A DNA stretch of 64,000 bases, taken from the NCBI GenBank assembly GCA_016714605.1, contig JADKDL010000002.1, forward strand, positions 248,001 through 312,000, in the 5' to 3' direction. The translations under genes were made by a program, and so were the position numbers. This document shows positions 18,719-26,778 of this stretch, in pieces. The notes beneath the pieces were generated by a model, which worked only from the letters and a program-made list of their open reading frames with translations, was not told the DNA's origin and searched no databases. How positions within the stretch are numbered: the stretch's first letter is position 1; the number at the start of each line of letters is the position of its first letter. This stretch comes from Bacteroidales bacterium. GTDB lineage: Bacteria; Bacteroidota; Bacteroidia; Bacteroidales; UBA1715.

Positions 18719-20275
18719 GTGTTGATTACAAAGACTTGTCGCTTATTAATGATTTTTTTACTTATTGCTTTTAATGGATTTTCTCAGAGTTCATTAGAAA
18801 CAAAAGCAAATGATGCTTTTTTAAAAGCACAATATGTTGATGCAATTAAGTATTATGAACAACTTTTGGTTAAAAACACCAGCAATTTTAATGCTGTTAG
18901 GAATTTAGGCTACGCATATAAATTTACTAACCAAAACAGTAAAGCTGAATTACATTTTAAGAAATTAATTGAGTCAAATATGCAAAAAAATCAAGATGTT
19001 TTTGCATACGCTCAAGTACTTAAGCAAATTGGCAAATTTCAAGATTTTGATATTTGGATGAAAAAGTATGCAAAACTTAATCCTAATGATAAAAGAGTGA
19101 TTAAGTATTTAGAAAATCCAAATTATGTTCAGACACTATTAACAGATTCCTTAAATACAGAAATATCATATTTGGATATAAACTCTGAAGTTCCTGAATT
19201 TGCTCCTAACTTCTATAAAAACAAACTCTGTTTTGTCTCTGCAAGAGGAAAAAAACCTTTTCTTAAATCGAATTTCAAGTATGATGGAGGTAGATTTTTA
19301 GATATTTATACTGCAAGTATTTTAGAAAATAAAGAACTGGACTCTATTTTTCCTCTTATAGGTAATATTAATACTTCAATGCATGAAGGTCCCCTTTGTT
19401 TTACTAATAATGATTCTTTAATGTACTTTACACGGAATTATTATAAAGCAAAAATTTATAATAATAGTAATTCTGAAAATAAATTACGAATAGCTGTAGC
19501 TGAATTAACTAAAAATGGATGGAAGCAAAGTGGTTATTTATTTAAAAATGACATACAGTCATCATATGGACACCCAGCTGTTTCATTTAATGGTGAGGAG
19601 CTTGTTTTTGTATCTGACAGACCCGGTGGTTTTGGTGGCACCGATTTATATAAATGTGTTAAGATAAATGGAGCTTGGAGTAAACCGCAAAACTTAGGAA
19701 CAAATATTAATACAGAAGGTAATGAGATGTTTCCTTATATTGATAGCATAGGGACATTGTTTTTTGCATCAGATGGACATCTTGGATTAGGCGGTTTAGA
19801 TATTTTTTACTCTCCTTATTTAAATGAAAAATATCAAATGGTAATAAATGTCGGAGTACCTATAAATTCTAATGCTGATGATTTTGGTTTGGTTTTGTCT
19901 ACTGATTTAAAAACAGGCTATTTTTCCTCTAATAGATCTGCAGGATTAAATGATGATGACTTATATAGATTTAAAAGAGAGTTAGGATTTGGTGTGTTAT
20001 ATTCTCTAAGTGGTTATGTTTTAGATAAATATAAAAATATTCCTATATCCGATGCTGTATTGAAGCTATACCTTGATGGTGTTTTAGTTCAAGAAAAATA
20101 TGTTGATAATTTAGGTTTTTATCAGTTTAATCTTAAAAAAGATAAAAATTATGTTATAAAAGTCAGTGTCGATGATTATAATGAGGATGAATTGATTGTT
20201 TCTACCTTCAGTAATACGAAAGGTGCTTTGTCAGAAAATATATATTTGGAACCAATTAAAGATTTAATTCTATAA
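18719..20275 (+). CDS. PorE-like TPR/PD40/OmpA protein, N-terminal part
   Basis: 518 residues: signal peptide (a basic start, then hydrophobic residues ~10-20, 'NGFSQ'), TPR-like helices (~25-100), a PD40 beta-propeller (~150-420, repeats such as 'SDRPGGFGGTDLYKC' and 'ASDGHLGLGGLDIFYS') and the first carboxypeptidase-regulatory-like Ig domain (~430-505). The start is GTG at 18719 or TTG at 18722; ATG at 18749 would remove the basic residues of the signal peptide. Translation meets TAA at 20273 and TGA at 20285 in the same frame, after which the same frame continues as the next entry. Together they equal the domain order of PorE, which links the T9SS to peptidoglycan. Third gene of the adhesin operon. 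Confidence 0.85.
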   Translation: MLITKTCRLLMIFLLIAFNGFSQSSLETKANDAFLKAQYVDAIKYYEQLLVKNTSNFNAVRNLGYAYKFTNQNSKAELHFKKLIESNMQKNQDVFAYAQVLKQIGKFQDFDIWMKKYAKLNPNDKRVIKYLENPNYVQTLLTDSLNTEISYLDINSEVPEFAPNFYKNKLCFVSARGKKPFLKSNFKYDGGRFLDIYTASILENKELDSIFPLIGNINTSMHEGPLCFTNNDSLMYFTRNYYKAKIYNNSNSENKLRIAVAELTKNGWKQSGYLFKNDIQSSYGHPAVSFNGEELVFVSDRPGGFGGTDLYKCVKINGAWSKPQNLGTNINTEGNEMFPYIDSIGTLFFASDGHLGLGGLDIFYSPYLNEKYQMVINVGVPINSNADDFGLVLSTDLKTGYFSSNRSAGLNDDDLYRFKRELGFGVLYSLSGYVLDKYKNIPISDAVLKLYLDGVLVQEKYVDNLGFYQFNLKKDKNYVIKVSVDDYNEDELIVSTFSNTKGALSENIYLEPIKDLIL

Positions 20276-20329
20276 GGTAAAATTTGAGACATAAACACCA
20301 ATAATGCTCTAAGTTATGCTACTGTTGAG

Positions 20330-21478
20330 TTGTATAGTGTGTATAATAAATTATTAGGTACAACAATTTCTGATATTAATGGAAATTATTCATTTCCTGT
20401 TGATAGAAGTGTAAATTACAATATTAAGGTTTTGAAATTTAATTATGAGACAACATCTCTAGCATTTACAACATTTAAAACATCTGGATTAAATAAAGTA
20501 AGTCAGAATATTAACTTAAAACAATTGCCTGTAATTAAAGTTAAAGGTACTATTGCTGATGCTTCTAATAATTTAGGAATACCTAATGCTGATGTTTTCA
20601 TATTGTCTGATACTGATAAAGTTCTATTTGATTTTAAAACAGATGAATATGGACAGTATGTGACTGAATGCCAGTACAATGTTACCTACAAAGTTAAGAT
20701 TGTAAAAGATGGTTATAATGCATTCTCAACAGAGCTTTCTACACTTAATATGACTGGGTTGAATGCTATAGTTAGAAATTATGAGATTAACCCTGTTCCT
20801 TATTTTATTTTAAAAGGTATTGTTAAAAAAGGTGACTCTAAATCAACACCATTAGAAAGTGTTCATGTGCAATTGTTTGAAGTTACTAATTCTACAAAGA
20901 GTTTACTTGATATAGTTACTGAAAATGATGGACTTTTTTCAATCAAACTTACTGATAGAGCTATAGGTTCTTTAATTAAATTAGAATTGATATTGTCAAA
21001 AAGTGGATATGTATCAAAAAGAGAAGTGTTCAAATTACAATTAAATAACATAGGTGAGTATGATTTGTCTGAAACATTAAATTTAAAACTTGATTTATTG
21101 CAAGTTGGAAATGATATAGGAAAAGTAGCTCAAGTAAAACCAATATATTTTGATTATGGCAAATTTAACATTAAAGAAGAGGCTGCTATAGAATTAGATA
21201 AAATTGTAAAAATATTGAAAGACAATCCGAGTATTGAAATAGAATTAGGATCGCACACTGATAGTAGAAGTAGTAGTAAATTTAATCAAAATTTATCTCA
21301 GAAACGAGCAGAAGCTTCTGCTCAATATATTATAAGTAAGGGTGTTGCACAAAATAGAGTAATTGCAAAAGGTTATGGAGAAAGTAAACTCGTAAATCAT
21401 TGCAAAGATGGCGTTCTTTGTTCTGAAACTGAACATCAAGAAAATAGAAGAACAGAATTTATTATCTTAAAATACTAA
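20330..21478 (+). CDS. PorE-like protein, C-terminal part with OmpA domain
   Basis: 382 residues in the same frame as the preceding entry, beginning at a TTG only because two stop codons lie upstream; homologous sequence actually resumes at about 20276 ('GKI', stop, 'DINTNNALSYATVELYS', a perfect beginning for a carboxypeptidase-regulatory-like domain). Three such Ig-like domains are followed by a C-terminal OmpA domain (nucleotides ~21140-21475; 'PIYFDYGKFNIKEEA', 'GSHTDSR', 'NLSQKRAEA', 'RRTEFI'), which binds peptidoglycan. There is no signal peptide of its own, so alone this fragment would stay cytoplasmic. The entire gene would span 18719-21478. Confidence 0.82.
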   Translation: MYSVYNKLLGTTISDINGNYSFPVDRSVNYNIKVLKFNYETTSLAFTTFKTSGLNKVSQNINLKQLPVIKVKGTIADASNNLGIPNADVFILSDTDKVLFDFKTDEYGQYVTECQYNVTYKVKIVKDGYNAFSTELSTLNMTGLNAIVRNYEINPVPYFILKGIVKKGDSKSTPLESVHVQLFEVTNSTKSLLDIVTENDGLFSIKLTDRAIGSLIKLELILSKSGYVSKREVFKLQLNNIGEYDLSETLNLKLDLLQVGNDIGKVAQVKPIYFDYGKFNIKEEAAIELDKIVKILKDNPSIEIELGSHTDSRSSSKFNQNLSQKRAEASAQYIISKGVAQNRVIAKGYGESKLVNHCKDGVLCSETEHQENRRTEFIILKY

Positions 21479-21761
21479 TAGAAAATCTAGTTTATAAGCA
21501 GAAGTTTTCGTCTTAAAATAAATCAGTAACTAAAATTCTCACGAACTGATGGTTTAAGCATATTTAATATAGTAATAATTCCTATTGACAAATGTTTTTC
21601 TCACCTTTTCGAACTCAATATTTTTTAATCATATTTCATTAATGGGGGGCTTCAATTTATTTTAATAATTTTCTTGTAAAGTTAAATATTTTTAGAATGT
21701 GTAATTAAAAACACTTCGTTTGGTTGCGAATAGTAATTAATCAAGGCGAATAAGTTATGTA

Positions 21762-21792
21762 TTGTAAGCAAAAACGCTAATAGTGCTTACAA
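21762..21792. promoter_or_regulatory. Inverted repeat, possible operator of asnB
   Basis: A perfect 9-base inverted repeat, TTGTAAGCA (21762-21770) and TGCTTACAA (21784-21792), separated by 13 bases. It is 16 bases upstream of a -7-like box and would overlap the -33 region, a typical site for a dimeric repressor or activator. The binding protein is unknown. Confidence 0.45.
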
Positions 21793-21807
21793 AATGAAAT
21801 GTGATTG

Positions 21808-21815
21808 TATATTTG
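21808..21815 (+). promoter_or_regulatory. Candidate -7 box of asnB
   Basis: TATATTTG is an exact match to the Bacteroidota -7 consensus TAnnTTTG and lies 46 bases before the asnB ATG. A clear -33 TTTG is not visible, which together with the adjacent inverted repeat would fit an activator-dependent promoter (inference). Confidence 0.45.
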
Positions 21816-21861
21816 TACAATAAAATCTTAAAATTAATTTTTAAAATAATCTAATAAACAT

Positions 21862-22428
21862 ATGTGTAGCGTACTCGGAATATTTGATTTGAAAAAAGAT
21901 TCGCAGGAATTAAGATTACAAGCTCTAGAAATGTCTAAAAAAATGAGACATAGAGGACCAGATTGGTCTGGAATTTATTGCGGGTCAAAAGCAATTTTGG
22001 TTCATGAAAGACTCTCTATTGTAGACCCTCAGTCGGGTAATCAACCTCTTTACAGTGCAGATAAAAAACAAATTTTAGCGGTAAATGGAGAAATCTATAA
22101 TTATAAAAAATTAAGAGAAGAAACAAAGGATATTCATGATTATCAAACTAATTCTGATTGTGAAGTTATACTTGGACTTTACAAGAAAAAGGGTGTGAAC
22201 TTTATTGAAGAATTAAATGGAATATTTGCTTTTGCATTATATGATGAAGAAAATGATTCATATTTGATTGCGAGAGATCATATTGGAATTATTCCACTTT
22301 ATATGGGGCACGATCAATTTGGAAATTTCTATGTATCTTCAGAATTGAAAGGGTTAGAGGGGTATTGTAATCATATAGAGGAGTTTAAGCCTGGTCATTA
22401 TTTTTTTATAGCAAGGATGGCGAGATGA
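21862..22428 (+). CDS. asnB: Asparagine synthase B, N-terminal glutaminase part
   Basis: 188 residues. After removal of Met1 the nucleophile Cys2 ('MCSVLGIFD') is exposed, as in class II glutamine amidotransferases; 'MRHRGPDWSG', 'VHERLSIVDP', 'NGEIYNY' and 'SDCEVI' are the expected glutamine-site motifs. The domain releases ammonia from glutamine for asparagine formation. The protein runs out of frame inside a T7 run at 22401-22407 and ends with an unrelated tail ('IARMAR'). One additional T, or a -1 slip on T-TTT-TTT, joins it to the synthetase domain of the next entry as '...GHYFFYSKDGEMKKWYSRDW', giving a normal AsnB of ~556 residues (21862-23531). Confidence 0.9.
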   Translation: MCSVLGIFDLKKDSQELRLQALEMSKKMRHRGPDWSGIYCGSKAILVHERLSIVDPQSGNQPLYSADKKQILAVNGEIYNYKKLREETKDIHDYQTNSDCEVILGLYKKKGVNFIEELNGIFAFALYDEENDSYLIARDHIGIIPLYMGHDQFGNFYVSSELKGLEGYCNHIEEFKPGHYFFIARMAR

Positions 22429-23531
22429 AAAAATGGTACTCTCGCGATTGGATGAGCTATGATAATGTAAAAGATGCAACTTCAAGTATGGATGAATTAA
22501 AGCAAGCTTTTGAAGCAGCAGTTCATCGTCAACTTATGTCTGATGTGCCTTATGGAGTTCTTTTATCAGGCGGACTTGACTCTTCAATTACTTCAGCTTT
22601 GGCTAAGAAATTTTCAAAAATGAGAGTTGAAGAAGATGATAAAAAAGAAGCTTGGTGGCCTCAATTACATTCTTTTGCAGTAGGCTTAAAAGGTGCACCA
22701 GATTTGAAAATGGCTAAAATTGTTGCTGATAAAATTGGTACAGTTCATCATGAAATTAATTTTACAGTACAAGAAGGATTAGATGCAATTAGAGATGTTA
22801 TCTATCATATAGAAACTTATGATACTACCACAATTAGAGCTAGTACCCCTATGTATTTATTGGCGAGAGTTATTAAGTCTATGGGTATAAAAATGGTTTT
22901 ATCAGGCGAAGGTGCTGATGAATTGTTTGGTGGGTATCTGTATTTTCATAAAGCTCCTAATGCTCAAGAATTTCACGAGGAAACAGTTAGAAAACTTAGT
23001 AAACTGAGTATGTACGATTGTTTGAGAGCAAATAAAACTCTTGCCGCTTGGGGAGTTGAGGGTAGAGTTCCTTTCTTAGACAAGGAGTTTATGGATGTTG
23101 CTATGAGACTTAATCCGAATGATAAAATGATTAAGCCGGGAAAAATTGAAAAGTGGATTTTAAGAAAAGCTTTTGAAGATCTATTACCCGAAAGCATCGC
23201 ATGGAGACAAAAAGAACAGTTTAGTGATGGTGTTGGTTATAGCTGGATTGATAATCTCAAAAAAATTGCAGAAGAAAAAGTATCGGATGAGAATTTGGCA
23301 AATGCTAAATTTAAATTTCCATATAATACTCCTAGAACAAAAGAGGAACTTATGTATAGAACAATTTTTTCTGAGTTATTTCCTTCAGAGTCTGCCGCGA
23401 AATGCGTTCCTTTTGAGGCGTCTATTGCTTGTAGTACAGCAAAAGCATTGGAATGGGACGAGAGTTTTAGAAAAAATGCCGACCCTTCAGGTAGAGCATT
23501 GAATGTTCATTCTGATAGTAATAGTAAGTAA
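22425..23531 (+). CDS. asnB: Asparagine synthase B, C-terminal synthetase part
   Basis: 368 residues that carry the ATP-dependent aspartate-amidating domain: the pyrophosphatase loop SGGLDSS (residues ~47-53), 'LSGEGADELFGGY' and 'WGVEGRVPFLDKEF' are all intact, and conservation continues to the last residues. The ATG at 22425 overlaps the stop of the N-terminal fragment by four bases, so a separately translated, coupled polypeptide is formally possible, but the class of enzyme is normally a single chain. Followed by a strong terminator. Confidence 0.9.
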   Translation: MKKWYSRDWMSYDNVKDATSSMDELKQAFEAAVHRQLMSDVPYGVLLSGGLDSSITSALAKKFSKMRVEEDDKKEAWWPQLHSFAVGLKGAPDLKMAKIVADKIGTVHHEINFTVQEGLDAIRDVIYHIETYDTTTIRASTPMYLLARVIKSMGIKMVLSGEGADELFGGYLYFHKAPNAQEFHEETVRKLSKLSMYDCLRANKTLAAWGVEGRVPFLDKEFMDVAMRLNPNDKMIKPGKIEKWILRKAFEDLLPESIAWRQKEQFSDGVGYSWIDNLKKIAEEKVSDENLANAKFKFPYNTPRTKEELMYRTIFSELFPSESAAKCVPFEASIACSTAKALEWDESFRKNADPSGRALNVHSDSNSK

Positions 23532-23565
23532 AATATATTATATTTGTAATTAATAAAATGATTTT

Positions 23566-23608
23566 AACAAACGAGGGTTTCATATATTGATTCCCTCGTT
23601 TGTTTTTT
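23566..23608 (+). terminator. Rho-independent terminator after asnB
   Basis: A 12-base-pair stem, AACAAACGAGGG (23566-23577) with CCCTCGTTTGTT (23593-23604), a 15-base loop and a T run afterwards. It lies 34 bases after the asnB stop codon. Confidence 0.85.
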
Positions 23609-23647
23609 ATCTATGATTTAATGTCTTTTTATTTACTTTTTTGTACG

Positions 23648-24415
23648 ATGTCATCCACTTCAGTTTTTAGTATAAATGATTGTTTCCGATATTTCAAAAC
23701 TACGGTGTCTAATATTCCGTTACCTGAGAAATTTACCTATCCATTTAATTACATACCTCATAAATTATGTAAAATTGCAGTAGCTGAATTGCAATATTTT
23801 TTAGTACATGAATCAAATCTCACTCACGATTTTGGAATAGATCACTGGGTTGAGGGTACTAATGTTGGAAAGATGTTTGGTGTTTTGGTTGTTCAAAAAC
23901 AAAATGGTGATATTGGTTATTTAGCAGCATTTTCGGGTAAACTTATTGATGGGAATGCTATTAAAGGATTTGTACCTCCAATATTTGATTCGTTAGAAGA
24001 AGGTGGGTTTTATAAGCTTGGTGAAGATGAGATTATAGAAATAAATAAACAAGTAGTTGAAATTGAGAACTCACTACAGTATAAAAATGCATGTTTAAAT
24101 TTGGAAGCAAAAATTAAAGAATTTGAAGTCATGCTCGTTGACGAAAAAAATCAAATTAAGGAATCTAAAAGATTAAGAGATGAAAAACGAAGATGGGCAT
24201 TAGCTAATTTGACTGGCTTAGAATACGATACATATATTGAGACTGTAAAAAATGAAAGCATTAAGCAACATTATGATTTTAAACATATTTCGAAAATAAA
24301 AAAACAAGAAATTGAAGAACTTAAAAATGAAGTTTTAAATTTTGATTCCACAATAAATTCATTAAAAGAAAAAAGAAAGAATCTATCTAATATTTTGCAA
24401 CAGAAAACTGTTTAA
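23648..24415 (+). CDS. RluA-type pseudouridine synthase, N-terminal extension
   Basis: Start chosen at ATG 23648, since upstream starts fall inside the asnB terminator or a hydrophobic, uncharacteristic lead. The 256 residues correspond to the long N-terminal extension found in Bacteroidota 'tRNA U32 / 23S rRNA' RluA-like enzymes: a compact domain ('LTHDFGIDHW', 'KMFGVLVVQ', 'GYLAAFSGKL') and a long charged coiled coil (about residues 135-255). The end 'ILQQKTV' is caused by one extra A in an A4 run near 24402-24405; with A3 the frame runs on as 'QQKLFNEFQFLNSLGDRKG' into the next entry. Confidence 0.8.
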   Translation: MSSTSVFSINDCFRYFKTTVSNIPLPEKFTYPFNYIPHKLCKIAVAELQYFLVHESNLTHDFGIDHWVEGTNVGKMFGVLVVQKQNGDIGYLAAFSGKLIDGNAIKGFVPPIFDSLEEGGFYKLGEDEIIEINKQVVEIENSLQYKNACLNLEAKIKEFEVMLVDEKNQIKESKRLRDEKRRWALANLTGLEYDTYIETVKNESIKQHYDFKHISKIKKQEIEELKNEVLNFDSTINSLKEKRKNLSNILQQKTV

Positions 24416-24437
24416 TGAATTTCAATTTTTAAATTCA

Positions 24438-25349
24438 TTGGGAGATAGGAAAGGAGTTGTTGATATTTTCTCTGAAACAACTAATACTATTCCTCCATCA
24501 GGTGCAGGAGATTGTGCCGCACCTAAATTATTGCAGTTTGCATTTGAAAATAATCTTCGAATTATTGCAATGGCCGAGTTTTGGTGGGGGCAGTCACCTC
24601 GTTCTGAAATTAGAAAACATGGCTTGTTTTATCCCGCGTGTAAGGGCAAGTGTAAACCAATACTGAACTTCATGTTAGATGGAGTTGCGATGGATGAAAA
24701 TCCCATGATTGAAAGAGCTTCACAGCCTTATGATATTGAAATAATTTACGAAGATGATTTTCTCTTTGTAATAAATAAACCTCATGGACTTTTGTCTGTA
24801 CCTGGTACGAGCAATCTTCAGTCTGTCTATTCTTATTTCATGGAAAAGTACGCAGACATTTGCGAACCTCTTATTATACATCGGCTTGATATGTCTACTT
24901 CTGGCATTATGATTTTAGCGAAAGACAAGGAGGTACACAAAAATTTACAGCAACAGTTTCTTGATAGAACCATAAAAAAGAAGTATGTAGCCTTGTTAAA
25001 TGGAATAATTACCCAAGAAAAAGGCACAATTTCTTTACCGCTTAGACCTGATATTGACGACCGTCCTAGGCAGATGGTGTGTAAAGAATTTGGCAAACCT
25101 GCTTTTACCAAGTGGGAGCGAGTAGAAGTGAGTAAACAGATTACAAAAGTTTGTTTTTATCCTTTAACCGGAAGAACTCATCAATTAAGAGTTCATTCTG
25201 CTCATGTTGAGGGTTTAAATACTTCAATTTTAGGTGATGATTTATATGGAATCAAATCAGATCGACTATATCTGCATGCTGAAACAATTTCATTTTATCA
25301 CCCAAAGCTAAAAAGAGAGATGTTTTTCAAGTCTATAGCTCCTTTTTGA
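24438..25349 (+). CDS. RluA-type pseudouridine synthase, catalytic part
   Basis: 303 residues. It opens with the zinc-finger-like linker 'PPSGAGDCAAPKLLQFA...EFWWGQSPRSEIRKHGLFYPACKGKC' typical of this subgroup, followed by the pseudouridine synthase fold with the catalytic aspartate in 'IIHRLDMSTSGIMILAKD' and the C-terminal 'PLTGRTHQLRVHSAH' and 'ILGDDLYG' motifs. The enzyme isomerises uridine in structured RNA; by homology the substrates are tRNA U32 and 23S rRNA, which cannot be proven here. This entry and the previous one are one gene (23648-25349) split by a single-base run length change. Confidence 0.88.
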   Translation: MGDRKGVVDIFSETTNTIPPSGAGDCAAPKLLQFAFENNLRIIAMAEFWWGQSPRSEIRKHGLFYPACKGKCKPILNFMLDGVAMDENPMIERASQPYDIEIIYEDDFLFVINKPHGLLSVPGTSNLQSVYSYFMEKYADICEPLIIHRLDMSTSGIMILAKDKEVHKNLQQQFLDRTIKKKYVALLNGIITQEKGTISLPLRPDIDDRPRQMVCKEFGKPAFTKWERVEVSKQITKVCFYPLTGRTHQLRVHSAHVEGLNTSILGDDLYGIKSDRLYLHAETISFYHPKLKREMFFKSIAPF

Positions 25350-25362
25350 TTTTCATTACAGT

Positions 25363-26772
25363 CTACGGCTTTATATAAATATTGTGTCTTAATAAAGTAT
25401 TGTAAATATCATTTTTTGAAAAAGGTTTTGGAATAAAATCATCAAATCCAAAAGCAATACATTTCTGTTTGTCTTCGGCTGTTGTACAAGCCGACTGTGC
25501 AACAATAGGCAATTTTGGTCTGTCTTGTTTTATTAATTTTGTTGCTTCATATCCATCCATTTCAGGCATTTTTAAATCCATTAGAACAAAATTAATTGAA
25601 TTGTTTTCTTTACAAATAGCTACAGCTTCTTTTCCATTTAAAGCGTGTATTAATGTGAGATTTTTATTTGTTAAAAGTTCGCTTATGTAATGAAAATTTA
25701 TTGACTCGTCTTCAACAACCAAAATTGTATAAGAATTAAGTTGTTTATTTTCCTTCAAAGTATTTTTTTGAATGTTGCTGGTGAAAAGGGTATTAATTTT
25801 AGTTAATTCTTTGTGGTTTGTTTTATTTATTATTTCCGAATTAAACTTTGCTTTTTTTAGTGGAAGTATAATTGTAAAAGTTGATCCTTCTTTTATTTGT
25901 GAATGTACCTTAATGGTACCCCCTAGCAGTTCTGTGTTGACCTTACATATGGATAGTCCCAAACCTATACCTTCGTGAAATGGAGAATGATTGTTGTTGC
26001 TTTTTATAAAGCTGTTGAAAATTATAGATAAGTCGTTGTCGTTAATGCCTATACCGGTATCGGAGACATATATGATTAATGATTTTTCTTCAATTATATA
26101 TCCAAGTGTAATTGTTCCCTTGTCGGTAAATTTTATGGCATTCGTCAATAAATTAGAAAGTATTTGTTTTAATCTTGTCTCGTCTGAAATAATTGAACAA
26201 TCGTTGTCGGTTAAATGGTTGTTCAACTGGAATTGTATATTTTCATTGATATAAGGTTCAAATTCTTTTTTCAATTGTCTTAAGAAAGAATTTAAATGAA
26301 GTGCTTGTTCTCTAATTTCTACATTCCCAGTTACTAACAGTGAAAAATCAAGCATGTTTTCTACAACTGATAGAAGTCGTTTAGAGCTTTTGTCAATAAC
26401 TTCAATGTATTTAGCTTTTTGCGATTCTGCTAAATTATGGTTTTTCAATAGTTCTGAAAAACCAATTATGCCATTCATGGGAGTTCTTATTTCATGACTT
26501 ATATTTTGCAGGAATACTGTTTTAAGATTATCACTCGTTTTAGCTTGTTTTTCTGCTCGTCTTAATTTCTTCAGGTGTCTTCTTAGAAATATTAAAAGAG
26601 CTACAGATGTAAACAAAACATAAAACCACCCTTTGACAGTTTGTAGTTTTGTGACTACAGATACATCGTTCACAATTTGAAGCACCAATTGGTCTGAAAA
26701 TAATATCCATAAACCACCTAAAAGCAAATAAACGCCAACGATTTTATACTCAAATTTTAGTAGATTCTGCAT
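25363..26772 (-). CDS. Hybrid sensor histidine kinase/response regulator
   Basis: 469 residues: two membrane segments near the N-terminus (~10-26 and ~48-64) with a very short periplasmic loop, a HisKA domain with the phospho-acceptor His93 in 'ISHEIRTPMNGIIGF', a HATPase_c domain with N-box 'ILSNLLTNAIKF', G1 'VSDTGIGI' and G2 'GIGLGLSI', and a C-terminal receiver domain with acidic pair 'VVEDE', phospho-acceptor aspartate in 'VLMDLKMPEMDG' and lysine in 'IPKPF'. There is no output domain and no recognisable sensor domain, so the stimulus may be sensed in the membrane or by a partner. It runs convergently to the pseudouridine synthase and shortly follows the amidohydrolase on the minus strand. 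Confidence 0.93.
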   Translation of the reverse strand: MQNLLKFEYKIVGVYLLLGGLWILFSDQLVLQIVNDVSVVTKLQTVKGWFYVLFTSVALLIFLRRHLKKLRRAEKQAKTSDNLKTVFLQNISHEIRTPMNGIIGFSELLKNHNLAESQKAKYIEVIDKSSKRLLSVVENMLDFSLLVTGNVEIREQALHLNSFLRQLKKEFEPYINENIQFQLNNHLTDNDCSIISDETRLKQILSNLLTNAIKFTDKGTITLGYIIEEKSLIIYVSDTGIGINDNDLSIIFNSFIKSNNNHSPFHEGIGLGLSICKVNTELLGGTIKVHSQIKEGSTFTIILPLKKAKFNSEIINKTNHKELTKINTLFTSNIQKNTLKENKQLNSYTILVVEDESINFHYISELLTNKNLTLIHALNGKEAVAICKENNSINFVLMDLKMPEMDGYEATKLIKQDRPKLPIVAQSACTTAEDKQKCIAFGFDDFIPKPFSKNDIYNTLLRHNIYIKP

Positions 26773-26778
26773 TAATTC

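Larger units (their letters stand above)
21479..21861. other. Gene-free stretch upstream of asnB
   Basis: A 383-base A/T-rich gap with no credible reading frame. Its last 100 bases contain the inverted repeat and -7 box described separately. A run of six G at about 21644-21649 is unusual for this genome but I attach no function to it. Confidence 0.6.

Noticed and set aside
20273..20287. Stop-codon reassignment in this genome
   Set aside because: Both TAA and TGA would have to be read as sense, while all other genes in the window end properly at these codons.
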